Shown: positions 22,101 to 33,562 of the stretch, piece by piece
Layout: every line of letters begins with the position of its first letter
How positions within the stretch are numbered: position 1 is the stretch's first letter
Origin: Branchiostoma lanceolatum
Taxonomy: Eukaryota; Chordata; Leptocardii; Amphioxiformes; Branchiostomatidae
DNA length: 64,000 nucleotides
Direction of reading: 5' to 3'
NCBI RefSeq assembly: GCF_035083965.1
Contig: NC_089730.1
Span: forward strand, 14,739,242 to 14,803,241
Position numbers and translations under genes: made by a program
The notes under the pieces: model-generated
What the model was told of the DNA's origin: nothing
The model's database searches: none
The model's input: the letters and a program-made list of their open reading frames with translations, nothing else

Positions 22101-25100
22101 ATCGATCTATCAACTCTCGTGAGATGACACTTTTATATTATTATTCCACAGATATTGTCGACAGTTCGGGCGTCAGATTCCACTACACACCGACGCTGCG
22201 ACGTCACGACGCAGGTATCATGGAGCTGGGCTTACGTTACTTGCCGTCCATGGCGATACCGCCACGTCAGGACGGTTACGTCATCACAGGGTACTGTCCC
22301 GCAAAGTGCACATCTAAGGTCAGGACAATCAACTATCGTGTTTTTGTACCACCGTGCAGTAGGTTCACCTCCTACAGAGGTATTGCGGTTGATTGTGTCC
22401 GTGTGTTCGCAGTTATAACTCAATTGCAAGATGCCTCTGATGCGTTTGTAAGTATTGCCATATCGTCTTCTACATACAGTATGGGCGAGATGATGCCCGT
22501 TGATTTGGGGCAAGGTAGCAGAATTTCTAGGCAATATAATGATACAGAACGACACCCCCGTCTTGAAGTTGTGGTACAGCCCACAGCTGGCGCTACCTAG
22601 TCTCCAAGCAAATGTTAGGCTCCGGCTTATTACACTGCCTTCACAGGTTGAATACTGCATAGTGTTACAATAAACCACTACCTGGGAAATAAATGGAAAA
22701 GGGTTTCAAGAAAATTGTTATTCCTGGTTAAGAGGGTATCAAACACCTTTGCCCACAGCGCACACACCATAATTACTTCACGGAGGTTTGCATCCTACGG
22801 ACTCTTGTTTCCTTTAAGGATAGTTACGTGCTCCTAATCCCGGTTGATTACTGCCCGATTAAGGTACCGCGAAGGTCACACCAACCAATCATAACATCTT
22901 GTCTTTTATTACACTGGCTACGTGTCCTCAATCCTAATTACTTTGATTTTGGCTACAGCCTGCACATGAACGTGTTATGTATGTGCTCTCGAAAATACAA
23001 ATGGAGTTCGTATGCCATGAGCCATCTACAAGAATAAGTAGAAGACGTATACTATACGTCTTCTACTTATTCTTGTAGATGGCCCATGGCATATACGGTC
23101 TATGACAGAGACACAATACAAGTAAAATTACATGCAGATTGTACGAAGGGGGCCAAAAAGTAATACAAGTGATTTTAGGTGCTAAATTTCAACTCATTGG
23201 ATAAAAAATGAACTTGTTATAAAATTACTTGCTTTATTTTTGACTCCCCCTCGTATTGTACATGTATTTGGCCGATCTCGCCTCACACGGGCATGACGAC
23301 GGAGTCATAATTTCTCTTTCATTCACCAATGTATTAATTAATTCATTAATTCATTTGTTCATTCATTCATTCATCCACTAATGCTGAGGTCCTGTTTTCA
23401 CACTGTCTTTCACACAGGGCCTCCCCGCAGGTGGCATTCAGGTGTTCGCCTCGCAGCTGCACACGCACCTGGCAGGGACAGCTGTGTGGACCAAGCACGT
23501 GAGAGGCGGAGTGGAACTGCCCGAGCTGAACAGAGACAACCACTACAGCACCATGTTTGAGGTGAAGTGCCTGTACTGAGAGAGAGAGGCAGACAGAGAG
23601 AGGGAGACGGAGAGAGAGGGGGGAGAGAGAGATAGAGGGAGAGCGAGAGAGATGGACAGAGAATGGAAGGGATAGAGAAAGGAGAGACAGACGGAGACAA
23701 AAAGCAGGAGAGAGACAGACAGACAGACAGACAGAAGAGAGCATACGATAGAGAGAGAAGAAGAGACAGGCAGACAGTGAGAATAGAATGAAATGAACAC
23801 CAGTTCTGAAACTAGTTGTGTGTAATCTATACATAATATAGCTATGGTGTCGATAGGTTTCGTATGCGATGTGTTCCTACTCTGACTTTCTTCTTCTTGT
23901 GAAGTATCTGGTTTTATCAATATCCTACAGTATACATGATGACTTACGTTGCTTCCCTGGCCCACATGTATGGACTAGAGCTCACACAAAGTCATTACCC
24001 TGTCCCCTCACGGGGCGAGAGAACGCGCGTGTCCTGAATCCCCCTGTGAAAAACAGCTCCAGCAATCGATCAAACATCGCTGGGATAAGACGAATGGATG
24101 GTTGTTTATGGAATTGGCGCGTGTCCGGAGCTGACTTTGCTGCATGCTTCATTATTGTGCAGTTTTTAAATCGGTCGCACGTTGGCGCATTATGTAGGAC
24201 AGTTTTATATCCCCATTCCAGTAGGGTCAGGGTAGCGACCTCGATGCGTCCGAGCGATTTGACAGAGCGCTAAAACTATTTCATACATTCTAAAAAGTAC
24301 GCTTTGTGCGTTTATTGTCTTTTCAGTCATACTTTTACACTTTGCATTACATTCCAATCATGAAGTCAAGGGCTACATAAATCCAATTGAGGTCGCAGCG
24401 CTGTCAAGTTGAATGGAAACCTTTAAAATGTTGTATTCTGTAATTACAGGGGATACGGCCATTACGAAGAAAGGTAACCGTACTACCGGTAAGCAAACCA
24501 CTTTTGTACGAAAGATTCTCCTACGTTGTTTGTCGTTGGCGTAGCCATGGCGTTGCAATCAAAGGCCCTTTGTGCTCTCTTTACAAGATTTCAGACGAAA
24601 CTCTAGATGAACCTATATCTATTTGCGTGCACACACGTCTGTATACCATTAGAACTAATGTACTTGCAGCCACCATGCGGTGCTAACCAGAATCGACCCA
24701 TCCTGCTCCAAGGCTTTTTGCTGGTACAGTAGTTGCAAGCAATCACTTTCCGACAACATGGTCTTGTATCTACAAAATTATTTCCCGCCATGCATAATTC
24801 GAATTACATCCATCACCATGATACACTTGATAAAATATACAAATGTTGCTTACTACTTCCAGCATGTGATTTTTGCCTAATTTTCCCTAGCACCTTCTCA
24901 TTTCATGCTATCGTCAGTATTCGTCACTGTATGGTACGATTCGGGGACAACATGTATGAATAGTAGAAAAAATGATTTTTCAAATGATTATTCATGACAT
25001 TTAATGACATTTAAAGGGCGATGTCCTGATGACCAGCTGTAAATACAACACCGCAAGTCGTCGCAGCGTTACTCTAGTAAGGACTTCATATAACGACTTT

Positions 25101-26460
25101 CTGATAACTTTCCAATTTAATGCGTTTTAATCGCTTCATCAACAACAAAGTTGAAAGAACTGAAAATAAATTATTTTTACCACCTTTTCCTCAGGGTGGG
25201 TACGGTATCCATGATGAGATGTGTCTGAACTACATCCACTACTACCCAGCCTCACCGCTACAGGCCTGTAAGAGTGTGGCGGCAGCCTCGGCTCTGGACA
25301 GATTCTTCGACGTGGTGTACAGGTATATTGGAAAAACTAACACGTGAATAAACTTAAAACTTGAGTCTATTTATTTACCATGAAACAGGGTAGTGGAATA
25401 GGGTAGTGTAAGGGTTTTATTCATTTGTTTGTTTGTTTGTTTATTTGCTTGCTTCTTTGTTTGTTGTGTCCCTGGCGAGTTGGCCAGTAAATCTAGTTGA
25501 TGCGTCTGTTTTTACCTGAATTGTCTCAAAGGTGTGTCAATCATCTTTTTAACCCTCTTCTGACAACCGTATCAACATGGTCTGTTTACTACTAGCTTGT
25601 TTGGGGCATCGAGCAAACCACCAAACGTTGCAGACGATTTTTCTGACATGCCATGGAACCCCTTGACAACGGCCTATCTGACGTCACTCTACCGACGCGG
25701 ACCAATAGACGTCATGTGCCAGAAAACCAGCGGTGCAATCTTTGAGGTAGGACTGAATGTAGTCGCAGATTCCGGTACTAATATCATTCAGTATTGATGT
25801 TTATACAAATGTGCTATATATAATGACGATTGATAAATGCCTTCAAGTTGATATATTGTTCCAAAATGCATGCATGTACGATCACTCAAGGGACTGGAGT
25901 GAAATACACATAGTAAACAGGTGGCCACTATAGAAAAATGATGTAATGTGCACCCAGAAAGTGACCATGATAGCCAGGTTGTCCCTATGCAGAGGTGACC
26001 ACTAGTGCAGGTTTGAATTTCGTATTTTCCTAGAACGATCGTAGATTGGAACTCGTTGCCACCAAGTACCGTAGAAGTATCCTCATTTGACAGCTTTAAA
26101 CAATGCATGCAGTTAGATATTCGAAGGTTAGACGTGACAGGTCGTTTGGTGTAACATAACCAGCTGCTGCCGCGACGCGTGCCTGCGAAGCTGGTGTGTT
26201 ACGCCGAAGGGCGTTTATGCCGGCTATATAGATACAGATACAGACGCAGACTTTATAAATTGAATTGTGTGTGGAATAAGATTTGACACTCATCTTAAGC
26301 TTCTGCTTCAAAGATAACAATGCCATTGATGCTTCTGTTGTCTCATCGACGAAAACTGGCAAGTTGAACATTTTCTTGCTTTCCACAGGGGAAGTGGAAC
26401 GATATAGAACAGCCCGACATCCAGAAACCCCAGAATCCTCAGCGGATGTGCCGTGCATGA
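19175..26460 (+). CDS. MOXD1-like: DBH-like copper monooxygenase (MOXD type), 13 exons, 571 aa
   Basis: Exons: 19175-19438, 20034-20180, 20679-20858, 21010-21093, 21259-21435, 21709-21811, 22152-22318, 23418-23561, 24450-24488, 25017-25076, 25195-25322, 25596-25746, 26389-26460; together 1716 nt, in frame throughout. The protein has a signal peptide (MLLATFLSFALCIVLC), a DOMON domain in exons 1-2 (IGNGFAFGMS, QDYHL, FDTCD), then the two Cu type II monooxygenase domains. Visible copper ligands are the CuA pair in VHHMTVF and IEIHYNN, and the CuB set LHTHLAG (HxH) and the Met in DEMCLNYIHYYP. DAGIMELG and TTYWC are family signatures. It should hydroxylate a benzylic or similar carbon of a small substrate in the secretory pathway or outside the cell; the substrate is unknown (family members act on dopamine or tyramine, and MOXD proteins are largely uncharacterised). 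The end MCRA shows no GPI or membrane signal, so it is probably soluble. Exon 1 uses a weak donor (GTG/GTTTGT). Introns hold a palindromic MITE, minisatellite repeats, a LINE end and a GA-rich tract. Confidence 0.93.
19497..19705. mobile_element. Long-arm palindromic MITE in intron 1 of the DBH-like gene
   Basis: The arms 19500-19555 and 19598-19655 are inverted copies: GTCGGACGTTTCAGACAGCA against its complement TGCTGTCTGAAACGTCCGAC, extending to ACTCAAGCA/TGCTTGAGT. Related elements are at 36555-36642 and 46673-46800. It starts about 60 bp after exon 1, so the exon frame runs on into it. Confidence 0.85.
20257..20600 (+). repeat. Intron 2 tandem repeat (about 135-140 bp unit) related to the tRNA-Val spacer
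   Basis: Three units carry TGGTCCTTTCCTTGGTGCTG (20267, 20409; the third, near 20541, reads GATCCTTTCCTTGGTGCTG), each followed by AACA and, in units 1-2, CGATT. TGTTTCCTT precedes the second and third. The tRNA spacer at 16000-16075 carries the same core preceded by GATTTTTTTCTTG and followed by CGATTTG, so the two sites share ancestry. Confidence 0.8.
21401..21525 (+). repeat. Tandem triplication of the end of exon 5 and its splice donor
   Basis: Three copies of a 41-42 bp unit (start 21401, 21443, 21484), each with TCATCGCTG or a variant, GGGCCATGG and GTGCACAGG. The first is the true exon end (donor CACAG/GTTAGT). The second keeps CACAG/GTTCAT; the third has CACAGATAC, so its donor is lost. 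Confidence 0.85.
22319..23417 (+). other. Intron 7 of the DBH-like gene, including a near-perfect palindrome
   Basis: Apart from the palindrome at 23010-23096 it shows a short ATTC-type repeat at 23330-23375 (ATTCATTCATTCATTC). No extra exon was recognised. Confidence 0.5.
23010..23096. repeat. Near-perfect long palindrome
   Basis: The arm CCATCTACAAGAATAAGTAG plus AAGACGTATA is followed, after a single C, by its exact complement (about 30 bp each side). The outer parts GTATGCCATGAG and CCCATGGCATATAC continue the pairing with a few mismatches. With practically no loop it could extrude as a cruciform. Probably a small MITE or a fresh inverted duplication. Confidence 0.9.
23578..23790 (+). 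repeat. GA-rich tract just after exon 8
   Basis: About 210 bp of GAGA/CAGACAGA sequence beginning 17 bp after the exon 8 donor. It is similar in composition to the 10.0 kb tract. The Ser/Leu-rich minus-strand frames over it are compositional artefacts. Confidence 0.9.
24228..24405 (-). mobile_element. GTCGCAGCG-family MITE, copy 3 (intron 8)
   Basis: Reverse-orientation copy of the family at 1-190 and 4605-4825: AGCGACCTCGATGCGTC at the left, TGTCTTTTCAGTCATACTTT in the middle and GAGGTCGCAGCGC at the right. Confidence 0.6.
26035..26255 (+). mobile_element. LINE 3' end, WNSLPP family, copy 2 (intron 12)
   Basis: One frame reads VDWNSLPPSTVEVSSFDSFK, the typical C-terminal end of a CR1/jockey-type reverse transcriptase. 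It is followed by the family 3' UTR (TAACCAGCTGCTGCCGCGAC, GCCGGCTATATAG) and an ATACAGATACAG tail. 5'-truncated copy inside the last intron of the DBH-like gene. Confidence 0.75.
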
Positions 26461-28429
26461 TGGGTAGTCAACATCCGGATTTCTGCTACAGTTAGAACAT
26501 CAATAGGATATGCGACAGAATTGAATGTTAAGTTGTTAAGTTGTAGATTTATGCGGCAAAGTGTGATAAGAATTTACGAGGTTTGGCGAAGAATTCCAAA
26601 GATTTCATCTGTTTTTAATGTTCCACTGACAATGAGGTCAAACGGCAAAGATACATGTAATGTTGCCTAACCACCGGAAACTTATATCATACCCTGTAAA
26701 ACATAAAGATGAAGCCACGTATTGTGACGTATCTTACCATTTTCAGTATCTTTAATCATTATATCAGCCTTTACCTGCACTACATGTGGCAAACTCTGCA
26801 AGAGTAGAGCTGGACTAGCCGCTCTCGGTCGAGTCAATCGACTTTGAACAGATCGTCCGACAGGATGAAAGAATAATATGATGATGATCATTATATCATA
26901 TCATATTGAACTGATAATAGATGTTGATACAGTTCTCACCAGATATGAAGAAACTCCACCTGTCTTCGTCGATGTTAGATACAAATAGTGAAGCAGGCTT
27001 CTCTTGTGGCTGTTGTTATAGTCTTCTCACGAATGTTTACAAAATGATGTACGAATTAGTATACTGGCTTGTAAGCAATCGAAAATACCCTAGAGGAAAT
27101 ACACTTTAAGTTGACAAAATGTTCAAGTTGCATATCGATCGTGAATATCGCTACCACACTCCGATATTGGTAGTGCGTCATTTAGCGGCAAATATACGTG
27201 AATCATGCCGGCTAAACAAGGACACCATCAGCTCAATCAGAAGTTATCATCTAGACTCTACCAGGCTTCACATGTCGCTAGGAAATGGGAGAAATTGGCA
27301 TAATAGACAGACAACATGCCGAGCTGTCACCCATTACGAAATCAGCTGAGAAAATGGAGTCGTGAAGAACGCCTTTAGCCAGTATACAGGCGTGATAACC
27401 TTCAGTGTTATGGTGATTGACAAGGGGTTAAAGGATGTAGTGATGGAGTTTTGCGCCCGGTTTTTGCATTTCGGGCACCTTCCACATGACCAAGCATATG
27501 TTCGTTACGACATTGACTTGGAAGCTCTCCAGAATTCCGATATGTCAAAACCTGTTACTAAGTCCAAATACTGAGGACAGAAAAAAATCGAAGTCAGTCG
27601 ACAAACGCAAGAAGTTTACGTTTGCTTTGACTATTTGTTGTAAACGATTAGCAATGCGGAAATTTGTGCAGATAAGTAACTTTAAAAAGTATGAAAACCT
27701 CGCAAAATGAATTTTCAATGAGAAAATCAAATGGGGAAGATAGTGTTTTTGAGAAAAATGCAGGTAAATGCATACAAATAAATATGTAAGGTAAATTACG
27801 GCTTGGAAATTAAAGCCCAAGACCTGGAAAAGTAATTCTATTTATGTACTTATTTATAATGTTTATCCAACACAGCGGAAGGCATGACGAAACAGGTCGT
27901 CATACCCAAATCATAACAAACTCAATTTTGCCATTTCTTTACGTCTAGCTTCACTTTTTCAAAGAGATAACAATGGTACATGGTTTGGCAAAAAGGCCAG
28001 CTTTTAAGTGTAACTGTGGCTGTACATGTATGATAGTGTTTACACTGCATGTCAGTAGTTCACTGTTTTGTGTTAGAAGATCACCAGCAGCAGCCTTATG
28101 AATCAGAAGAATAAGTAGTATCAGCATATCATCATAGATTTGCATTGAGAAATCTGCTAGGGATACACCGTGATAAACTCGACCAGTTTCGACCATCTTC
28201 TGGTTTAGTATCGTTTCGCCCAAAGGTGCAGCCCACAGTGCAATCCTGAACCGACAACAACAACACTAGATTTCCATGATCTCATACCTTAAATTATGAT
28301 TTTTTTTCTTGTTGCTAATGCAAATTAGGTCCTCTTTGGCCACCCAAATAACACAAGGTGTTCAAAGGATGAACGTCTTTTCCTAGCTTAGAAATGTATT
28401 GTAGTGTTTCCTAACAAAGTATGTAAATA
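26461..28429. other. Downstream region of the DBH-like gene, nothing recognised
   Basis: No clear polyadenylation signal was singled out. No exon or known repeat was recognised. Several open frames at 27.1-27.8 kb lack splice or family support. Confidence 0.4.
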
Positions 28430-28660
28430 AGGCCCTGTAGTGCAAAAAAACGCTAGGGACCCAAACCTACATCACTTACTCTCTTCCCGGTCCCAAGAGC
28501 TGTCTACCACTCAAAGAACACGAAATATCACATCCGGAAGTACCACTGCAGCGCCTCAGAAAGCCGCTAGGGGGCCCATTATCAAACTTGACCTTCGTTT
28601 TCCCGACACCTACACAAGTATTTCACGGATCCATCCACAGCTTCTCGAATTATGCTGACC
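28430..28660 (-). repeat. GGGCCC interspersed repeat, copy 3
   Basis: Reverse-strand copy of the repeat at 3960-4230 and 14110-14500: read on the minus strand it gives GAAGCTGTGGATGGATCCG, AATGGGCCCCCTAGCGG and GGTTTGGGTCCCTAGCG. A further scrap, TATGTAAATGAGGCCCTAGC, is at 55372-55391. Confidence 0.6.
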
Positions 28661-28859
28661 ACAAAAGAAAAAAAAAACGACCATAAACGGCACCGAAAAC
28701 ATAACCTTCTCAGCAAAGGTAAAAATAGGACAAGTGATTACACATGTGCTTTACGGCCCGGTCCCAGTTGTACGTTTTCTTTTCATCCCTGGCGCGTCTC
28801 CCTCTCACAAAAGAAACGTCCGTCTGCGTCTCACCAAAGAAAGAAAATCAGAGGTTTCC

Positions 28860-29662
28860 CTCCGAGCTGAAAGCGATGTTTTTCTCTTCACGGACGGACT
28901 GTGGCGATAACGAGCTCTCATCACTCAGCGGGCACCGCGCGACAAGCCTACATTACCTCACAATAGCTGTCTTCACTCCTGACCCAACGACCGCTCCCAA
29001 AAAAACATGCCAACCACTATCTCACAGGAGTTAGAAGATTACCGACTTAGCGCGAAAACACGGCGGTCACACAGAAAGGCTCTTGATACTTCTAAAGTTA
29101 CCCGAGAACCGACTCGTTAGCTGTGTCAACCTCTTTGGACCTCGGCTGTATTATACGTCGGTTTTAGACAAGCCTTTTGTCGTTACGTACGAGTAGTGTT
29201 TCAAGATCACGAGGTGTGGAAAGCTCCTGATGTAAAAACCATGCCCGGCTTTAGTCGACATTGACTCTACATAAGCGGATCACCGTGTGTTGGCTTAACA
29301 GTTTTGCCGGCGACAGGAAGCTAGAACTCTTCCATTTCGCACGGTTCAGAAGAGAACTTTGACCGCGGATCGGCTTAGGTACGGATCCATTCACTGCAGC
29401 AGCCCCTGTGGTGTATTCACAGATAGACTACATACAGTTAAAGGTGGAGCCGTTTTGATTCGGTTTACTTTGTCCGTCAACACCGGAAAATTACCGTTAA
29501 TACCTTACTGAGACGCGAGCGTTACCGTTTAAGGATCCGCGCTCAGTCAGGATCTGGAGTTGCCAGTTTTCAGGAGCATATACCGCAGCCGTTGGGCACT
29601 TTCTGGATCGACCCTACCACCCAAGAGAGCGTTTCCTGGCGACCCGTTTGCAAAACGGGAAG
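28860..29662 (+). promoter_or_regulatory. GC-rich promoter-like region with a non-coding first exon
   Basis: GC-rich and CpG-containing compared with the neighbours. It ends at a good donor (CGGGAAG/GTATGTT, exon end 29662), and no ATG occurs in the last 190 bp before it, so the exon would be 5' UTR. Which gene it starts is unknown; the candidate exon at 35978 is one possibility. Confidence 0.4.
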
Positions 29663-31657
29663 GTATGTTACTTTTCACGTTTTTAGAAAACTGAGGTAAA
29701 GGTACTTTGATTCACGTTTATTTGACATCAGCGAATGAAACTTGGTATTTTTGCCAGTAGATGTGTAAAAGCGAAGATGTTGACTCTGCGTTAATGAGTA
29801 ACAGCCTCCATCCAAAGCACTGGACATGCAACATGTTATATGGAAATAACAGATGGTATAACCCTTGGAAGTACAGTAGTATTCCGCAGTTGGCATTCGA
29901 TATTTGTGTGTGATTTTAACAAAGTTTAGCTCCATAGTCGTGTAAGTGTGAAAGTTTCTGTTCAGCAAAAACAGAACCAATTGTATGATCAAGAACCCGT
30001 GCATGAAGCTACCAAAACAAAGGCGTGTTTTCTCTTCCTTCGTGTATAAGTTTGCCTTTTTACCTTTCAGGATATTGAGAAAGTTACTTTCAAAGTTACA
30101 AATAAGAGGTTTTAACATTAACATTGGTTATATATGTATTAATCATGTAATAGAAAAATTAAGCCCTTGTCAAAATCTAGCATTCATCAGATAAACGAGT
30201 TTTTTAATATTTGAACGTATCGCAAATAGATTTGATATCGGTTCAGCTTAAATGTTGAAGTTACCTTAGATGTTTTTTTGTCGGTGACTGACAAACAGAG
30301 GAGAGGCTCAAAACATGATAATTTTCAACATAAGCAAGAAGCAGGTATCCTTTTATCAGTTGCCTTAATACAAATTCCAAACTAAACTAGAAAGCACCCT
30401 AGTTTGGTTTATGTGAGGGCTGGTTCTTCATTCTGAGTGAAATTTTACTTGAGTATATGGGATACATAATGACAATTCCACTCGGTACCAACCTCATGGT
30501 AAACTTGGATATTTTGTAGGTAGCAAAATTCATAGTTGACCTAAAATTGAACCAACAGTTACAGAAAGAGACGAGTGTATTTTAGTCTAATCTTGTTTGA
30601 TTCAAGGTTGCTTTTTTTATCATTATATGGTCAGATTACTCAATAAGATGTCTAAATAGAAATGTATATATTTGTATTTCGTTCAGGCTTTTTGGATACG
30701 GGTTTTGACTTGGACTTTGGATTCGGTTCTTGGGTATTGTATACAGGTAATCAGGTACAGCGAACCTGTATCCACAAAGTTTAGGACTTTTCCGTAAAGT
30801 AATCGTAAAGGTTAGGGCATTTCATCAGGTGTAGATGAGACAAGGACATGTTGCGGGTTACCACATGGTCAGCTAGCTATGAGCCCTGTCCTACTTTGTC
30901 CGGTAGAATCTCCTTCTAGTCACGATCTACAATTCTTCACATACTGCCTACACCACGTCCGGCTACAATGTGAAGGATTGAGAGTGCCGTGATTAGTTCA
31001 CCAGACGAAACATTACTATCAATACATGTACAGGCTGCAGCCTTACTGTTCTTGTTGATGTCTTCTGGTTGTCAACTTTTGATTTGATTTATTATATAGG
31101 CTGTATAAAAAGACATACAGCTAGGGCTACCCAACTAGCCGGAGGCTATCAATAAATGGATAGCCCTGGTAACTGGACACTATACAATAAAATCGTTACA
31201 ATGCACATTTAAATACGTTAACAGAGCTTTTACATAGGTTATACAAATTATGTTAAGCTTTTGTACATGTATTTACGCTTCTTGTTACTGGTTGGACAAC
31301 ACTCATCTGGATGATTGAGTATTTTTCCACATCTAAGCTACCAAACAACTAGTAAGTTATTCATTATACGAAGCAATGAATATACACTTATTGGTTTTAA
31401 CTGTTCAGTCACAACTTTATCCTGTCTTTCTTCTATATGTTACCCTGTAAATAGATTTCGCAGTGTATACACTTGGGGCAAAAGACATTTGAATAAAAAA
31501 AGGGCTTTTCGGAAGACCTAGAATTATGACAGGGGGTGGTACAGATATATTCTTGTGAAGGTAAGCCTTGAGATCGCACCGTGGTCTGTCTTGTGGCTTA
31601 GGTAACACCACAGTCTTACAACGATAACTTACTAACACTAAAGCAAGCTTCCTTGTC

Positions 31658-31693
<36 letters not shown>

Positions 31694-31825
31694 GTCCAAC
31701 AAAGTTTAGTTTACAAAGACTAAAGGGAGCATTCCCGTCTCTTTAGAAGCATGATTCGAAAGCATCATGCTAACTGATAATCTCTACCAGTCTAACGACG
31801 CTGTCTGTAGGGAGAATGATTTTGC
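29663..31825. other. Long AT-rich stretch, no exon recognised
   Basis: Around 31090-31180 there is AGCTAGGGCTACCC...GATAGCCCTGG, a small inverted word pair typical of a repeat tail. A TG microsatellite is at 31659-31691. Nothing else. Confidence 0.4.
31659..31691 (+). repeat. TG microsatellite
   Basis: About 16 TG units. Confidence 0.95.
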
Positions 31826-32170
31826 CACAGGAGTTTGGCCATTGGGTTGCAATGACCAGGCGCAGTCAGGGAGGGGGAGATGTTGATTTAACCTTCCCGC
31901 GGACTGACGCCTCTCGCTGCTTATTTTCCCCCTTTTTGCCGAATTCTAGGATCCATACCCCCGTATGATATACTCTCTAAGCAGAGGAATGAGTCCGACT
32001 GGTGTTTGACGTGTTTTAGCCGTTTTTGTTGGTATGGGTTGGCGATATAAAGAAAATGGGACAAAATAGAAAGCCCGACAAAAATGCCTAAAAACACGTC
32101 AAAAACCAGCCGTACCCATTCCTCTGCTAGAGAGAGTATATAGAATTAAAGGCCTGGTGGTGGCTCATGC
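31826..32170 (+). repeat. Interspersed repeat (GCCGAATTCTA family) interrupted by a MITE
   Basis: GAGTTTGGCCA near the left, TTTTTGCCGAATTCTAGGAT, CCATACCCCCGTATG and, after the insertion, AAAGGCCTGGTGGTGG match 43612-43790 in the same order. The 43.7 kb copy lacks the 170 bp insertion. Confidence 0.7.
31969..32140. mobile_element. Palindromic MITE, TATACTCTCT ends
   Basis: The two arms of about 65-70 bp are inverted copies with few mismatches: TATACTCTCTAAGCAGAGGA at the left against TCCTCTGCTAGAGAGAGTATA (given in two parts: TCCTCTGC and AGAGAGTATA) at the right, continuing through GTGTTTGACGTGTTTT and its complement. The centre is AT-rich. TA at both borders fits a TA target duplication, as in Tc1/mariner-type elements. 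Confidence 0.85.
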
Positions 32171-33139
32171 TAACTGGTATGACCGTTTAAACGGGACAGA
32201 TTGACCGATGGATGGGTGGGCGTGGCGCGGCACAGTTCGCTCCTGTAGCCCGTCCATCCATCCCCCCTGCCCCGTCACACACCGACTTTGATGTGCCCAG
32301 CATGGCGGATCAAACATGGCGGGTGGGACATGCCGACGTACCACCCACACTAGCCGCGCTGGTCTGTTGTGGTCAGGCCTGATTTATATGATACAACTTG
32401 TGGTGCTATGAATTTGTAAAACATCGCTCATGAAATACAGCGGAAGACGAAAGTCATTTCATTTGAAGGTGTTTACTTAATGATGTTGAAAGAAGCCAAT
32501 TGTTTACAGAGGCGTCCAAAATATATTCCTGCTTTACCACAATTGCTGATGAAGAGAGAACAATTCTACTATTGAATTTTAAAACCAAGGAACCCCCATA
32601 TTATTGAAGAAACCCAACAGAAGTGGACCTAGATCTTAGCATGTCACTTCATCAGTATCTTAGTATAGGTATCATCTGTTGATATCACTCTTATCTCTAT
32701 TCATTACATGTATTTGCAATTAGCCTTCGGGCATGTCTTTGCAAATAAACGAATTGATTCAACATCGACGAAATATAGAGCCTAGTAACTAAAGCATGTT
32801 CGCTTCCTCAACAAATTAGGGATTCCATGCGCATTGTATGGACACAAAAATAGTACCAGTAACGCATACTTCAGGTGGTGTTCTACTTGCGTCTGTCTAG
32901 TTAGGTGCAGTGATATAAGAATGTTGTAACTGTGACTGCGTGTTATAAAGATGAATGATTAAACAGCTTCAATAATCTTTAGCTTCTCAGCCTGTATAGG
33001 TTATAAATGCTTGCTTCTTAGTCATGCTAGGTAATATACATGTGCTTGCTCCGTTTAGTTTTTTTATGGCATAGGTCGCTCACATCTATTGCTATGATAG
33101 TACTTGTAGATTTTCTATTAACATTTTTTTTTGTTAACT
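32171..33139. other. Intergenic; probable LINE tail near 32690-32760
   Basis: TTTGCAATTAGCCTTCGGGC, ATGTCTTTGCAAATAAACG and ATTGATTC resemble the 3' tail of an L2/CR1-like LINE. No host exon was recognised. Confidence 0.4.
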
Positions 33140-33562
33140 TCATAGTGTTGAAGACGAATATCATTTTTTAATGAAATGCCCTACCTATAATGATGAAAGA
33201 CAAAAGTTAATGCAATTAATTACATGCAAGTCGAATATTACCCTGACACACTCAAGTACCGATACTTTCAATGTACATTTATCTTGTCGAGATTCCTTAT
33301 ATATCCACATAGGCCAAAACATCAAAGCGCTATACGAAAAAGAAACTGTACTATTCCTAAATGAGATTTGACGAACGTTAAGTCGCAAAGTAGCCTAGAA
33401 TAGTTCCGTTTAGTTATCACTGTAGATTATATTTGATATAATAAAGTAGTGATTAGAATTGTGGAATAATACACCTAGATTTTTAATTATGTTATCTGTA
33501 CATTGCCATACATTGTCATCGTTGCAATTGTTGTGCAAATAAAATCATCATCATCATCATCT
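33140..33562 (+). mobile_element. LINE 3' end with (ATC) tail
   Basis: One frame reads VEDEYHFLMKCPTYNDERQ, the C-terminal Cys/His motif of an animal LINE ORF2, and runs to a TGA near 33370. The 3' UTR ends in TGTGCAAATAAAATC and a short ATC repeat at 33547-33561. 5'-truncated; same group as 5395-5570. Confidence 0.75.

Noticed and set aside
22013-22600. 195-codon continuous frame around exon 7 of the monooxygenase gene
   Set aside because: Only 22152-22318 matches the family; the extensions cross the acceptor and donor.
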